From Ilex aquifolium (Eukaryota; Streptophyta; Magnoliopsida; Aquifoliales; Aquifoliaceae): DNA of 64,000 nucleotides. The notes under the pieces were generated by a model. It was given only the letters and a program-made list of their open reading frames with translations. It was not told the DNA's origin and did not search any database. This document shows positions 27,365 through 38,954 of this stretch, in pieces (position 1 is the first letter of the stretch; each line of letters begins with the position of its first letter). The stretch spans positions 25,661,492 to 25,725,491 of the forward strand of contig OX637402.1 in assembly GCA_951799425.1 (NCBI GenBank), in the 5' to 3' direction. Both the position numbers and the translations under genes were made by a program.

Positions 27365-27586
27365 TTTTTTTGGTTCAACAGTCAGGTGTATCCGATCTAA
27401 CTTACGTGCATCTCGATTAATTCATTTTTTGGTCCGATTTGGTCAAAAATAGGTCATCTATGCTAGTATTAAGATATTCACGAGAAATAAAAATTTTCAC
27501 ACCCTGATTTAAAGGGATTATCAAGATTCAAACTTTTGACGTTTAAATTGACAACTCGTCATGATTATCACTTGAGCTATCTCTTT
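27365..27586 (-). mobile_element. tRNA-derived SINE, family copy 2
   Basis: On the minus strand: head 'gatagctcaagtgataatca' with an A-box-like core, B-box-like 'tttgaatct', a body containing 'gatgacctatttttgacc' and 'aattaatcgagatgcacgta', 'gactgttgaacc', then an A-tract (27365-27371 as T on the plus strand). The order and content match the copy at 32211-32390. Confidence 0.65.
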
Positions 27587-28095
27587 GATTTTACTATGAT
27601 CTTTCTGCATCTAAATCTTCTCCATTATACTCTCACTCAATTACACTTAATGATAAATCACTTACCATAGATTCAGGTAGCACTTAGTATTTATTAGTGG
27701 ATCCTTAATCTAAAAATTATAATTATTTAGCTCTCTAAATTGAATTCTCAATTAGATACGTATAGCATTTTCTTAAGAAAAAAAATCTCAATCCCATCTT
27801 TCTTTGCTTTTGAACAAAATTTTTTATTTTTTTTTTCTGGGAATCGAGACAAAAAGGTTCCCCTAATTGGGGCATTTGGGAATTGGTGGATGAGCGACCA
27901 TGTTGAGCTGATGGTGATGCAGCAGCAGGACCCACCGTTGATTAAGTGGTGGGTTGCGCTACGCAGGTTATGGCGACCAAAGTTAATTCAATGCTAGATT
28001 ATCGCAGCCGCCCAATCGTTAGACTTTTCTCATTTTACAAAAATTGACTTTGACTCTTACCACACATTCTTGTTTGATCAAACCTCTATTCAGCA

Positions 28096-28110
28096 ACGTG
28101 GCACGTGTTC
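28096..28110. promoter_or_regulatory. Doubled G-box/ABRE-like motif
   Basis: The string 'acgtggcacgtgttc' holds a perfect CACGTG preceded by a second ACGTGGC. Such pairs bind bZIP/bHLH factors in plant promoters, but no gene follows on either side within 2 kb. It may be a relic or chance. Confidence 0.25.
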
Positions 28111-28303
28111 TTACACCACAATTTTTTATTTATTTTTATTTTCTTTCTGTTTTTCCTTATTTGGAGGAAAGAAATATAATTCTCACATCTCCGACAATGT
28201 TATTGTCAAATCCATAGTTTGTTGGGTTGCTACAATGAAGTAACAATCAGCCACGGATCCAAGTGGCACTTAGGAGAGGAAAATATTCATTGTCATGGTT
28301 GTA

Positions 28304-29070
28304 AGATGTGACAATTTTAATTAATTATTGATCAAATCGTTTGATTCGTCCATAAATAAATGAGTTGGATATCTATATTAATTAATATGAATTCTAAATC
28401 TATAATATAAAATAAGACAGACTTCAATAGACTCATCCGACAGTCTCAATAGATTTATCCAACATCAATCAACATTCCTCTCAAAATCATTCATATTGTA
28501 TTGTACTTTCAGACACGAGTTATCTCTAGTAGATTAGATAATATAACTCATTTTAATTAAACAAGTTAATATTAATTACTAATAGGTACTCATTGAATTG
28601 AGTATTTATCCTTATATTATATAACACAAGTCATAAAATCAAATAAATATACTAATATGCAAAAAAAAAAATCACACACACACTAATACACTGAAAAATA
28701 CACACACATATACTAGTATACAAAAATCGCACAAACACTAATATTCCCGACCCATGATGTGTGACCCACGCCAATTCGACCCGTGACCCATGATCGATCG
28801 AGACCCACGAATCAACCCATTCGTGACCCGTATTTTATTGTGTTAATATGTGTGTGTATTTTTTATGTATTAGTGTGGATGTTTTAGTGTATTAGTGTGC
28901 ATGTGTATATTTTAATGTACTAGTATGTGTCGATTAAGAATTTTACTTATTTTATGAATTAATGAGTTTAAGTCAACCCGTTATAAACTTAACTCATCAT
29001 AACCCATTTAACAAGTGGGTGAAAAATAGATTGGATTTATTTTAACCCAACCCAATCCACCAATTTGCCA
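28304..29070 (+). mobile_element. Probable degenerate hAT-like element
   Basis: The left end 'taagatgtgacaatttt' and the complement of the right end, 'tacaatggcaaattgg', look like diverged hAT termini. Subterminal 'gacccgtga' and 'acccatttaac' motifs occur at both sides. The first 350 bases match the minus strand of positions 1-192. The flanks show no clear 8-bp duplication, so limits are approximate. Confidence 0.4.
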
Positions 29071-29654
29071 TTGTATTACATTATCACTGTTACATGATGT
29101 GATTGTCTAATGATAAGTTAACAAGTGAATAAAATGAATTTTATCCCTTTAAGTAACGAGCAATGTTATTTGGACTTAATTTATTGATCTAATTACTCAT
29201 AATCGTTGAATTGACAGTGAGTCTAGTATTTGTTAGAATTTGCAACTAATCAAATGATTGTGATGAATTAGATCAATAAGTTATGTTAGCAAATGAGATC
29301 CAAATAATATTATTGTTAAATAATTACTTACCCTTACATATAAAATAGTAACTACTATGTGTAAAAAAATGGGTTCATCATGCTCATTTATTTATTTATT
29401 ATCAGACAATAACATCATGTTATTGTATTATTATTTGTTTATTTATTTATTTTTTGGAGGAGGACTTGAACCCTTGATCTTAAGAAAACAAAACCTTTAC
29501 AAAACAAGGAGTATCATTGGACCAAAGACCTTTAAGGTTCTATAATTGTTAGGATAAAAAATTACTCACTTGGAAGAATGCCTTTTTAGTTGGGGATTAA
29601 TAATCACCCAAAAAATGTGGTAGGGGTTAATAATTTGATTTCTTATAATTGATT

Positions 29655-29992
29655 TGATTAAAAATGATAATGATAAAAATTTTGTACTAACATTTATTAT
29701 ATTTGTGAATGTTTTTATCATTATTGTAAGTGTTTTTATTACTATTTTGGTATCGAAGAAAAGTGATAAAAATAGTTAATACAACAGTGGTAAAAAAATC
29801 CACAAATATGATATTTTTTTTTGTACCGAAAAAAATGGTAAAAATAATTATCAAAATAATAATATAAATACTCATAACAGTGATAAAAACACTATAAAAT
29901 GATTCGCAAAAATTATAAAAATGCTCATTAAAATAGTAAATTTTAAAGTTATAGTACTGAATTTTTTTTCCCCGTACCGTAATCAAGTCCTA
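29655..29992. repeat. Dispersed repeat A, copy 1
   Basis: The section from 'aaagtgataaaaatagtta' to 'gtaccgtaatcaagtcc' is found again, with diverged order, at 62945-63308 plus 63981-64000. It consists of many 'gataaaaa' and 'agtgataaaaa' runs and codes for nothing recognisable. It preserves the unoccupied version of the target used by the hAT insertion at 63309. Confidence 0.6.
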
Positions 29993-30232
29993 CCAACAAT
30001 AGGCATTAGCTATATGGTCCTGGATTACGTCGTATTAATTGGCGAGGGATAAGTTGACAAAAACAACCATATATCTTTTAAATTTCGATAGAGAGTCTTA
30101 CCAAACCTAATTAATGGACCGTCCTACATTAGATGAACAATTTCGCCAAACCACTAAGCTAATGGTGACTGCGAGGCGGTAAATATGAACTCCACACGGC
30201 ATAAGTTTAAAAATGACATGATCAATTATCAA

Positions 30233-30530
30233 TTTTTATTTATTTTATTTATTTTTTGACACAACAAATTAGTTTAACTGGTATTGTAAAACCTAACCAT
30301 TATCTTCTAAAATGTTTACACTAACAATCTATTTTTCCCCTCAAGAGGAGAATTTAGTAAATAACCACATATCATACTTGAGTCAGGGGTTAAGTTGGTT
30401 ATTTTTTCTCACATCTCTCCATCTCGGAACCCAAGTACAACGTATAGGAGATTGGAAAGATGAGACTCGAACCTTACGTTGGGGTACAAGGTGGGAAATG
30501 CATCAACCAACGGGCCAACCCTCTTTTGCT
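30233..30530 (-). mobile_element. Possible SINE of a different family
   Basis: On the minus strand a 'tggcccgttggttgatgc' A-box-like head and a good B-box 'ggttcgagtctc' are spaced about 40 bases apart. The opposite end has an A-rich tail (T-rich on plus at 30233-30256). No second copy was seen in the window. Confidence 0.35.
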
Positions 30531-30884
30531 ATTATAGGTGTGTGGTGGATTTGATTAAGAGAAAAATGTATTATAATCCCGCAATTTTTAATTTACAAAT
30601 TATAAAAAAACAGTACAAAAAGATGATATGACTTGAAATAACACGATCTAAAGATGATATAAAATGACTTAGTTCTAATTGAACCTATATTTTTTTATTT
30701 GTATTTTAATTAATGCCACCTTATCAATGACACTCATAATTTAGAATATTGCAATCATTATATGAAGAATATTATCTCCAACTTGGAAAGCCGCCTGAGG
30801 GGCTTATGCTATAATTATGAGAGGAAAAGTTAGGTTTCATTAGAACACTTGATCAAATGGAAGCCAGAAATGATTAGAAAGAGG

Positions 30885-31092
30885 AAATCTTTCAAGTAGT
30901 AACAAAAATAAATTGTAAATTTAGATGTTTTAAATATTAAGTTTGACAACTCTTTGGAATCAAGGTATGAGTGATTTATCCCTCATAAATACCCTAATCT
31001 CGGCGTGAATGACCTACATTTAACGAGACCGAAAAAAAGATTAATCAAGATATGTGTAAATTAGTTCGAACATCATTGACTGTTAAAAAAGG
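30885..31092 (+). mobile_element. tRNA-derived SINE, family copy 3
   Basis: It shares 'aaatttagatgtttt', 'tgacaactcttt', 'cctcataaataccctaatct', 'ttaatcaagatatgtgta' and 'gactgtt' with the copy at 5018-5234, in the same order, and ends in an A/G-rich tail. The tRNA-like head is degenerate. Confidence 0.5.
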
Positions 31093-31225
31093 AGAAAAGG
31101 GGGGGGGGGGGAAAGGAGGATAGAGAGTGAGTGAGAAGACTTGTTGTGTGAGGGGCCTTTTGATATGGGACATCTACCAGTTTGGTCGGCCATAGGACTG
31201 TATAGTGGGGCCATTATTATTATTT

Positions 31226-31406
31226 GAAAAATGCTACACAATTTAAATAGAACTCAAAAATTATAATTCAAATGTATATTATTTATTTGATGAGTGTTGG
31301 ATAAGTGAATCCCGTTGAAAAAGTTGATAGAATCCATTTATCCGAGAGAAGATATGCATTTGGATTATAATTTTTTGAGTTTTATTTCGATTGTATAACA
31401 TTCCTC
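31226..31406. mobile_element. 181-bp Mutator-type MITE with 9-bp target duplication
   Basis: Terminal inverted repeats of about 50 bases (left 'gaaaaatgctacacaattt', right complement 'gaggaatgttatacaatcg') enclose an 80-base AT-rich core. A perfect 9-base direct repeat 'ttattattt' flanks it at 31217-31225 and 31407-31415. A 9-base duplication is the hallmark of Mutator-like elements. It has no coding capacity, so it would have been moved in trans. Confidence 0.85.
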
Positions 31407-32210
31407 TTATTATTTATGTAACAAAGCTAAACAGTTGGAAGTTTTGGGGCCATTTTCATAATATTTTGTCTGCTCTGTTTCGAAGCATGACCATGTTTGC
31501 CATTTGTACACACAGCATACATGATTTCTTATGTTTGCATTTGTAAACTGGCACACACAAACACACTTACTGCTCATGAGTACACAACACGATCATTTGG
31601 GGTGAACAAGAATGGGAGATCGGATGGAGGAGAAATTCTCACCAATGGTTGAGATGTTTAGTCAACTCCCTCTCCCTTTATGGGGGTCTGAATTCTAGTT
31701 GAATGTCATCTAATAAAAAGAGATATAAAAGTCAATCGTAATGATTTGAGAGTCTCGTGTGAAAGAGCTCTCGCTCAATTGATAAAAAATATGACAAAAT
31801 AATAGGTTGATGACTCATCAGATCTTGGGGTTAAAGCACCTAACAAGAGATTTTGTATTATTTTCCCACTTTGAATTGTTTGATTTTTATAGGTCACATG
31901 GCAAATAGCACAATCTTGTTTTAGTACAAAAGTTAAAGTTCAAGTGGGGCTATCTTGCACCATTTTGCCTAAAAAGGTATGCCCATATTGGAAAAGGAAC
32001 AAATCATAACCCTCCAAGACTCCAACCACAGACAGAAAGGGAGGAAAGCAAAGACAATTATATTATTTTATCGGCTAATGACACTTTTACCTGTGAGATC
32101 TTTTAAGAATTAGACCTTTTCCCCTCAAAGATAAAAATCTTCAAGTTGCACTGTTATTTTTTTTGAAAACTTTAACAATTTACCTCCAATAGCTAGATGC
32201 AAATTTCAAA

Positions 32211-32390
32211 TGATAGCTCAAATGGTAATAAAGACGAGTTGTAAACTCATACGTCTTGAGTTTAAATCTTGACAACTTTTTGGGCCCAAACCATGAATGA
32301 TGGTCTGTTTTTGACTGAACCAGATAACGGATTAGTCGAGGTGTGAGTAAGTTTGTTTAGACACCCCTGACCATTGAACCAAAAAAAAAC
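32211..32390 (+). mobile_element. tRNA-derived SINE, best-preserved copy of the family
   Basis: The head 'tgatagctcaaatggtaat' is a good A-box, 'ttgagtttaaatctt' a B-box-like block, and 'ttagtcgaggtgtgagtaag' plus 'agacacccctgacc' form the 3' body. The last is like the 3' end known from plant Au-type SINEs. A nine-base A-tract closes the copy. Confidence 0.7.
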
Positions 32391-33448
32391 ACCATTTGAT
32401 TTTCCCATATCAATCAGCATCTCGATTCCAATTAACTCAAAAAATAAAAAAGTCTAGCTTGACGAAAACTTCACTAAAATTGAGTCACTTGAATTTCGAT
32501 ATAAAATTGTATCAAAAATTGAAAATCAAATGTTATCAAAGTCATAATCAAAATAGAGAAAATCAGAATTAAAATCAAATTCGTAAATTAATGAGTGAAA
32601 TGGAGCTAAAGTGGGTGATGCCATGATGAGGTGGTGTCGTCACTCGTCAATCCCCACTGCCCTACCCTGGTTTATTGTAGTGTGCCTTAGGAGGATACCC
32701 AATTCCCACTAATACAAAACAAATCCAAGAAATATAGTTGCATACCGAGTGTTCGTTGGAATGCCTAAAAGAGATATGTTTTACCATTAAAGTTCTTTCA
32801 CATGGGCAACCAGTGATTTGATTACTCTAGCATTTACCATCTTCCATTGTCAAGATATTATGCTTAGTCCTTTTCTGTAGTCAATGTTTGTTGGCATATC
32901 CTTCATTCAATACTTATCTTGACATTTCTATTGGAACTGTTTGCTGAAAGAGGATTATAAGAATGTCCCATTTTTTTTAAAGAAATTGAGCAAAAAACAT
33001 TTTTGTTTGGTACTTATCTATTAAGTGAAAATTTTGCACTCGTGCGTTTCACGTGAGATTGTAAATTTATTTGATTTATTTTATATTAAACAATAAAAAT
33101 TAAATCAAAAAAACAAAAAAAAAGGGCTAAACAAAAATAGTGACACACGAATATACAGTGACTTAACTTTTTATGCTACATTATTTTAGAAAGGTATAGT
33201 GTAACTAACATTTTTATTCTAGTTGGGTTTGAGAATTATTTTCAAAACCATCTGAGTGGTTGGGGTAATAGCTCGACACTTATTTCAAAAATAACGCAAA
33301 ATTTTTGGGCCAACAAAAAATTGTGATAAGAATGTTGATTTGGAAAAAAAAGGAATTTTATTCAAAAAAAAAATTGACTTTGAATTCATAGAAAACAAGA
33401 TTACTGATTGTATGTTCAAAAGTAAAAAAAAAGGGGTAAGAATGAAAA
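32391..33448. other. Intergenic DNA, no gene seen
   Basis: AT-rich sequence with no supported exon, RNA gene or bounded repeat. Confidence 0.5.
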
Positions 33449-33652
33449 CGAATTTGTTGAATTCGCTTATATATAAAAGCAGATTCAATGACTCTGCATT
33501 TATTAGAAAATGGGATTGTCAATCCCACTTTTAAGAAAAGCGAAATTCTTGACTCCGCTTTTAATAATAGTTTGTTTCATGTCCTTCCTTTCCAATTGCC
33601 ATGTAAAAGTGGATTTGTTAACTCTAAAAATGGATTTGTTAACTCCATTTTT
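33449..33652. repeat. Array of short hairpins with varying but paired stems
   Basis: Five inverted repeats follow one another: 33449-33465 (cgaatt/aattcg), 33479-33497 (gcaga/tctgc), 33511-33527 (tgggatt/aatccca), 33536-33562 (aaaagcg/cgctttt) and 33626-33652 (aaaaatgga/tccattttt). Loops are short and most share a 'ttgttRAct'-like core. Stems differ in sequence yet pair in each case. No family was recognised. Confidence 0.6.
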
Positions 33653-34259
33653 AAAGTGCGATAGATTAATAAATAAATTTAAAATTACCATATTTCAATA
33701 ATAAAAAATTTAAAAAGATGGTACATTAATAAATAACTCATGAGTTTACTGTGTGGCATTAATTTATGTCTGTTGTCAGCATTTATTATGGCTCCAACAT
33801 CCCATAACCAGTGAAGGAAACTGGAAAACTAAAATGGAAATCGAATTTGAAAACTCCAGATACTTATTCATGGATACGTGAGCATACAGACTCGCCCATA
33901 TATATAAGAGTCATAAATCTTATCTTTAATCAACACAACCTCGACGATGTTTTTTTCTAATACGACCAATGAGGTCATATAAACAATGAGTATGATGAAA
34001 CGACTATCAAGCTATGACATAGTATTAGATAATCAAAGTACGGACACAACCATAAGGTGGCTGAGCCGTGACACAAAATTCGAATACTGATAACTGTACA
34101 AACAACACACAATTGCAAAAGCTAAAATGAAACAAACTGACATTAACTGTGACATGTGAGGTTGTTCCCTTTGTACATACAAACTCGTGAAGACATTAAA
34201 TATGTTGTGCTGCCCATATTAAAATTAATAAGACATCAACCTATTCGAAGAAGGGACAT
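33653..34259. other. Intergenic DNA, no gene seen
   Basis: No exon or clear repeat was recognised. Confidence 0.45.
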
Positions 34260-35060
34260 ACTATCCACTCACACGTATGTCTATTTGGTACACCGTGGGA
34301 TGCCATCTTAACCCTGCTGCAATTTCGGAGTTATGCTGACAGATGCATATGTTCAAAGGTTGGAAGAAATTGAAAGAAAGGTATATAATTCGATTCACTG
34401 CAGTTTATAAATTTTGAAGTGTTTACACCACGATGTGGGAAAAAATCAGTAATTCTATTGGGAAATAACGAAAATTGCCTGCCGAACTCCGCCCTGGATG
34501 GGGAAAGTTTGAGCTGCGCCAATCCTAGTTTTCAGCTCCGTCCCGCGCGACTGACTCATGGACGAAGGCTAAAAGATAAGGTTATCAGTCATTCGAAAAT
34601 CAAAAGACTCTTTAATGGAATCTACAATCTCCATTTGGAGGTAAAGAGGCTAAGTCATGACATAGGAGTCTCAACCGAGAGAGGGAGTCAAAGAATCCTC
34701 ATGCGATGCGAAGGGAGCCTTGCCTGCTTCAGACTTGACTCCTCAGACAAAAAGAGTCTAATTTTTTAACGAGATAGTACTACTTGCCAGACTAAAAAAG
34801 GATAATACTAATTTCCCAATAGTAGATAGTACTGATTCTTAGACTAATTCCCGACAATAGATAATACTAATTCCCACGTCAAAGGATGGTCAGAAAACTA
34901 ATCCACATACTATAAAAGGTTGCTCAGGGAAAACATGAAAGGTACGCAACTCTGTTCTTAAATTTAACTATCTAGCTTTCACCGAATTACTGATTTAAAC
35001 ATCGGAAGGTTGACGTCCAAAACTCTCCTTCGACTTTCGACTTCTTTGCAGGATTCCCAG
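34260..35060 (+). mobile_element. Possible degraded gypsy-type LTR remnant
   Basis: A 'tttggtacaccgtggga' string near 34276 resembles a mutated primer-binding site, and is followed by an ATG-led coding-like stretch ('DAYVQRLEEIERK'). Further on, 'actataaaaggttgctcagg' (about 34908) and 'catcggaaggttgacgtcc' (about 35000) look like the TATA and 3' part of a gypsy LTR. The pieces are in an odd order, so deletion or nesting is likely. This rests on resemblance only. Confidence 0.3.
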
Positions 35061-35471
35061 AGTTTGAAAATAACAAGTTAACTTATGTGGAAGTTGGACA
35101 AATTTTGTACCAACACACCATAATCCAAAAAACATGAGGTAAAGACATATGGTGCGTGGAGGTGGAGATAAGCAAGAGTCGTGGGCCAAAAAAACAAATT
35201 AGTCAAGGTGATAGGGAGTCTCCTAAAAATTTAAAAACGGCTACCACATTATTGGGATGTGATAATGAGGAAGAGCCAGTTAGGAATAGTTATTAAACAT
35301 GATGTAACCCAAAAAGTAAACAATAAGCAATGAGCTAACCAAAAAATATAAGTAAATAAATAAACACTAGACTCATTCCATAGAGGTCATGGGTTGGCAC
35401 TACTACATCATGTGTGGGCACCACTGATAATTAATATAACCTAAAAAATATGACACAAAAGTAATAAAAAT

Positions 35472-35527
35472 AATTAGGGTGGCCAGTGTCCCTTGACCTA
35501 GCACTAGCACTAGCACTGGCTCTGCCT
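35472..35527 (-). mobile_element. Terminus of a CAGAGCC-ended element, inverted
   Basis: On the minus strand this reads 'cagagccagtgctag', then 'ggtcaagggacactggccac', matching the left end of the element at 14985 with a small expansion of 'ctagcactag'. The other end was not located. Confidence 0.4.
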
Positions 35528-35740
35528 ATTATCATTATGTGTTGTTATCATTTAATAAGAAAATAACAAGTTAGTGAGTGAATTTAATCAAATTCAATAA
35601 CCATGATTTCATGTAATATAATAATTACTCTATATAAAATAGTGAGATTCACTTTGTACATTTAGTTATTTTCTATTAGATGGTGACACAATATAAAGGT
35701 GATGACATGGCCTTTTATTGTTATATTGAATAGTTACTTG

Positions 35741-35786
35741 TGGGTGGGTGGGTGGGTGGGTGGGTGGGTGGGGGGGGGGGGGGGGG
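35741..35786. repeat. (GGGT)n running into poly(G)
   Basis: Seven GGGT units are followed by about 16 G. On the plus strand such DNA can form G-quadruplexes. Confidence 0.9.
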
Positions 35787-37064
35787 AAGCGAGAGAGAGA
35801 AAAAAAAAAACAAAGAGGGATAGAGTGGGGTTGGGGGTGAAGGCATGGTGGAGGAGGGCAAAGAAGGTTTATCACACAGATTGTGTGTGAGAGGAGGAGG
35901 GAGTGTAGTGTTATTATCCAAGTGAGAAGAGATTTAGTTATTATTTGATTAAGCTTCAGCGGAGGTGGATAAAATTTACCCTAAATAAAATCCAAGCAAC
36001 TTTGCTCATAAGACAAAACACATACTTTTGACATGATAATGAGTTTAATCTTATTCCTAGTTGTTTTACACAAGATTTAACTCATAAGGACGGTCAATAA
36101 TAACTCTATATTAATCTAGTTGACCTCAAATAGTTCAAATAAAATTCTCATTTTTTGGATTTGAGTTTCAATTTTCTACAATTCCAAACAACAATTACCA
36201 CATGCATCATACTGCCATATCGAAATGAAATATTTAAAAAAGATGGAAAACACATTGTTGGTCCATGCAAATTTGTTGGTGGTCTTTCCGTTCAAATAAC
36301 ATCAGTTAATATTATATCATCACAAAATTGTAATACTAGCAATTGTTCGTGTCTAAAGATACTATGTAAATCGTAAAAAAAAAAAAAAAATTGCAACCAT
36401 TTGCCCATGCAAGAGAACGATGTATAATACAATTTTTCGACAATTGCCAATCAATATGAACTCACTAATATTTTGAAAACATTCGACACGATTTTTTTCT
36501 AAAAACACGAGCCCAAGTTGCATCAAATCAAAAGGTGACATCCACCTTATTGATTGTGCAAATATAAAAAAAAAAAACTTATTGATTGTGTGTGTGGTGG
36601 TGATGCGTGTATCGAGTATAGAGAGACTTTGTGCGTGTGGTGGTTGTGTGTGTATCAAGTATAGAGATACTTTGTGCATGTGGTGTTGTGCATGTGGGCG
36701 TGTAGTGATGATTGTGTGTAGGGGTAGAGGGCGAAAAAGACAGAGATTGGGAGAGGGTTGTGTGCGTATGTGTGTGGTCTGGCGCTTGAAGGCGGCATTT
36801 GGAAAAACAGTTGATATGCGTCGACGGGGACCGGGGGTTAATCCTTAGGGAAATGAATGTATAGACCTTCAATTTACCTCCTATTAACAAACTCAATCCT
36901 AATACTTCAGAAAAAAAGTTCAATCCAACTGCAGGTTCATGTGCTGGGAAAAAAAATTCTTACATCTTCAGTCTTTTATTGCCCATATTGATTTATATTG
37001 GATCCAATGTAATGTTGACAATGGCCTTGACGACATTCAATCCGTTATTATAACAATGACAACT

Positions 37065-37089
37065 CCCCCCCCCCCCAAAAAAAAAAAAA
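37065..37089. repeat. Poly(C)-poly(A) composite tract
   Basis: Twelve C then thirteen A, which is a T-to-G junction on the minus strand. Confidence 0.9.
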
Positions 37090-37168
37090 TTTCATCACCA
37101 GGCCAATGAGTAGGTTGGGTAGATGAAATTTGAAACGTTGGTGGGATGCAAAATCATTACTACTAATA

Positions 37169-37192
37169 TGTGTGTGTGGGTGGGTGGGTGGG
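37169..37192. repeat. (TG)n(GGGT)n microsatellite
   Basis: A short TG run passes into four GGGT units. Confidence 0.8.
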
Positions 37193-37986
37193 TGTCTACG
37201 TGAGATAACAAGGGTGGGTGAAAGAGGGATATATGGACATGCATTGGTAGAGAGAGGCAGGGTGCGATCCAGCTCCTCTACGGTTGAAGACTAACCTCAT
37301 GGTATGCGGTTTAATGAAACTACGCCGTTTTATGGCCTTTTTTTTTTTGAAAATATGTGCACAGAAATGACGCCGTTTAGCGCCTCCCATATCAAAATAG
37401 AAGACCTGCCTTCTTCTCCCGCTTCTTCTTCATCAAATGCAGCCTTCTTCTCAGCTTATTCTCCCTCTTCTTCTTTGTCAATTGCAATGAATGCCAAGTG
37501 AAGATCCTCCTAAAGTAAATCTGCTTCTATTCTTACAGAGATTGCCATACATCACGGAAATGACTCAAATTGCTATACCCTTTGGCCTGTTAATTTATGA
37601 TTTATACATTTGGCTAAAGCATGCGATTTTCTTAGTCTTCTATCATGGTACTAAAACTTGTATGAAATCATATTTCGTGCCCCTCATCTCGCTCTTTCAT
37701 TTCATTCTTTCATTCATTTTTCTTATTTTCTAATATATAAAGAAGTTCAAAAGAACAAACTTAAAGTGGTGACTTATCTGTGTGTTTTTTTGTCTTCCAC
37801 ATGCTCAATAGATGCATATGTGTATGTTTTCTGTGTTTCTATATTCCTTGGATCGGGTAAGGCATGGAGTTTTGAAAAGCCCTAAGTAGTTCTACTCAAT
37901 TAGTTTTTAAGTTTGGTTCAAGTCATAGATCTTATATACCATTTGATTAGTGAAAAAAGCTTTGGCAGCTAGCTAGTAGCTCCATA

Positions 37987-38669
37987 TAGGGGTGCAACTC
38001 GGGCGGGTTGAGAGGTCAACCCTAGCCAACCTTAGATATATAATATTCAACCATAACCCTAACCCTACCTCAACCCGAGTACTGCCCGAGTTTAATTCGG
38101 GCGGGCTCGGGTTGAATTCGGGTTACTTAATTCGGGCTGATTTCGGGTTAAAACTCGAGTTAACTTGAGTTACTTAATTCGGGTTGATTTTTTGAAGTGT
38201 AGATTTGATTTTTTCAAGTGTAGATCTGATTTTTTCAAGTGATCTGAGATGAAGGGTGAGACGTAGATGAAGAGAAAGAGAGGAGTGACGAGTAAGAAAG
38301 GGAGGCTGAGAGTCTGAGACGACTCAGACGAGTGACGATTGAGAGAGGGAGGCTAAGAGAGGGAAGAATGACAAGTGAGAGAGAGATCTGAGAGTGATGG
38401 ATGCACATGGGTGAAGACTTGAAGTGAAGTGAAATTCTGGACTCTAAAGAGTGAAGATAAATATTAACTCCAGTTAAATATATTTATGTATATTCGAGTT
38501 CAACCCGATTTTAATATTCGGATTGAACCCGACAACCCGACACATCAACCCAAGACTTGCCCAAATTCAATTCGGGTTGAGATTTTTTTGCCCAGGCTCA
38601 ACCAAAGTATTAAAATTTCGGGTTGGGCTCGGGTTAAATTCAGGTTAGCCCGCCCAAGTTGCACCCCTA
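37987..38669. mobile_element. Non-autonomous hAT element, 683 bp
   Basis: Symmetrical ends 'taggggtgcaac' and 'gttgcaccccta' are flanked by the 8-base duplication 'gctccata' (37979-37986) and 'actccata' (38670-38677), one mismatch. Subterminal zones on both sides are dense in 'cgggtt' and 'aacccga' motifs, the usual transposase-binding pattern of hAT elements. The core (about 38240-38450) is purine-rich and does not code for a transposase. Confidence 0.85.
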
Positions 38670-38954
38670 ACTCCATATACTTGGGTCCAGACTTTGTTGA
38701 GTTTATGAGTAGTTTATCTAATTTCTTCTACTTGATTATATATAAGGATTATATTTTGCACATCCCTCCTGTAACTTGAATTCATATTTTTTGTTATTGT
38801 GGAACTATTGTGATAGAGATTGTTAGTCAATGTTGTTCCTTTTTTATTTATTTATTTTTTGGAATGTCATACATATATTCATGTGTTTCATTCACTACAT
38901 AATATCATTTCAATGAAATTTCGTATTGTAGGATACTATGATGGATGATTTGGG

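Larger units (their letters stand above)
35528..37986. other. Low-complexity intergenic DNA, no firm gene
   Basis: The stretch holds (GGGT)n and poly-G (35741-35786), GT-rich DNA (36580-36770), a C-to-A homopolymer junction (37065-37089) and a second (GGGT)n (37169-37192). A 65-codon frame at 37304-37501 is serine-rich and has leader-like 'acgccgttt' motifs, but no family match and no conserved partner. Confidence 0.45.

Noticed and set aside
29687-29986. Hydrophobic 99-codon frame resembling a membrane protein
   Set aside because: It lies wholly in dispersed repeat A, and the second copy at 62945 does not keep the frame.
35666-35921. Proline- and threonine-rich frames on the minus strand
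   Set aside because: They are translations of the (GGGT)n and poly-G tract, not coding sequence.
36362-36923. Histidine/threonine-rich frames over the GT-rich stretch
   Set aside because: Composition follows the simple repeat, and there is no conserved domain or splice context.
38286-38410. Repeated 'gagagaggga' and 'gagtgacga' motifs as a CRISPR-like array
   Set aside because: They are irregular purine-rich repeats inside a plant hAT element, with no constant spacer length; CRISPR arrays are not expected in a plant nuclear genome.
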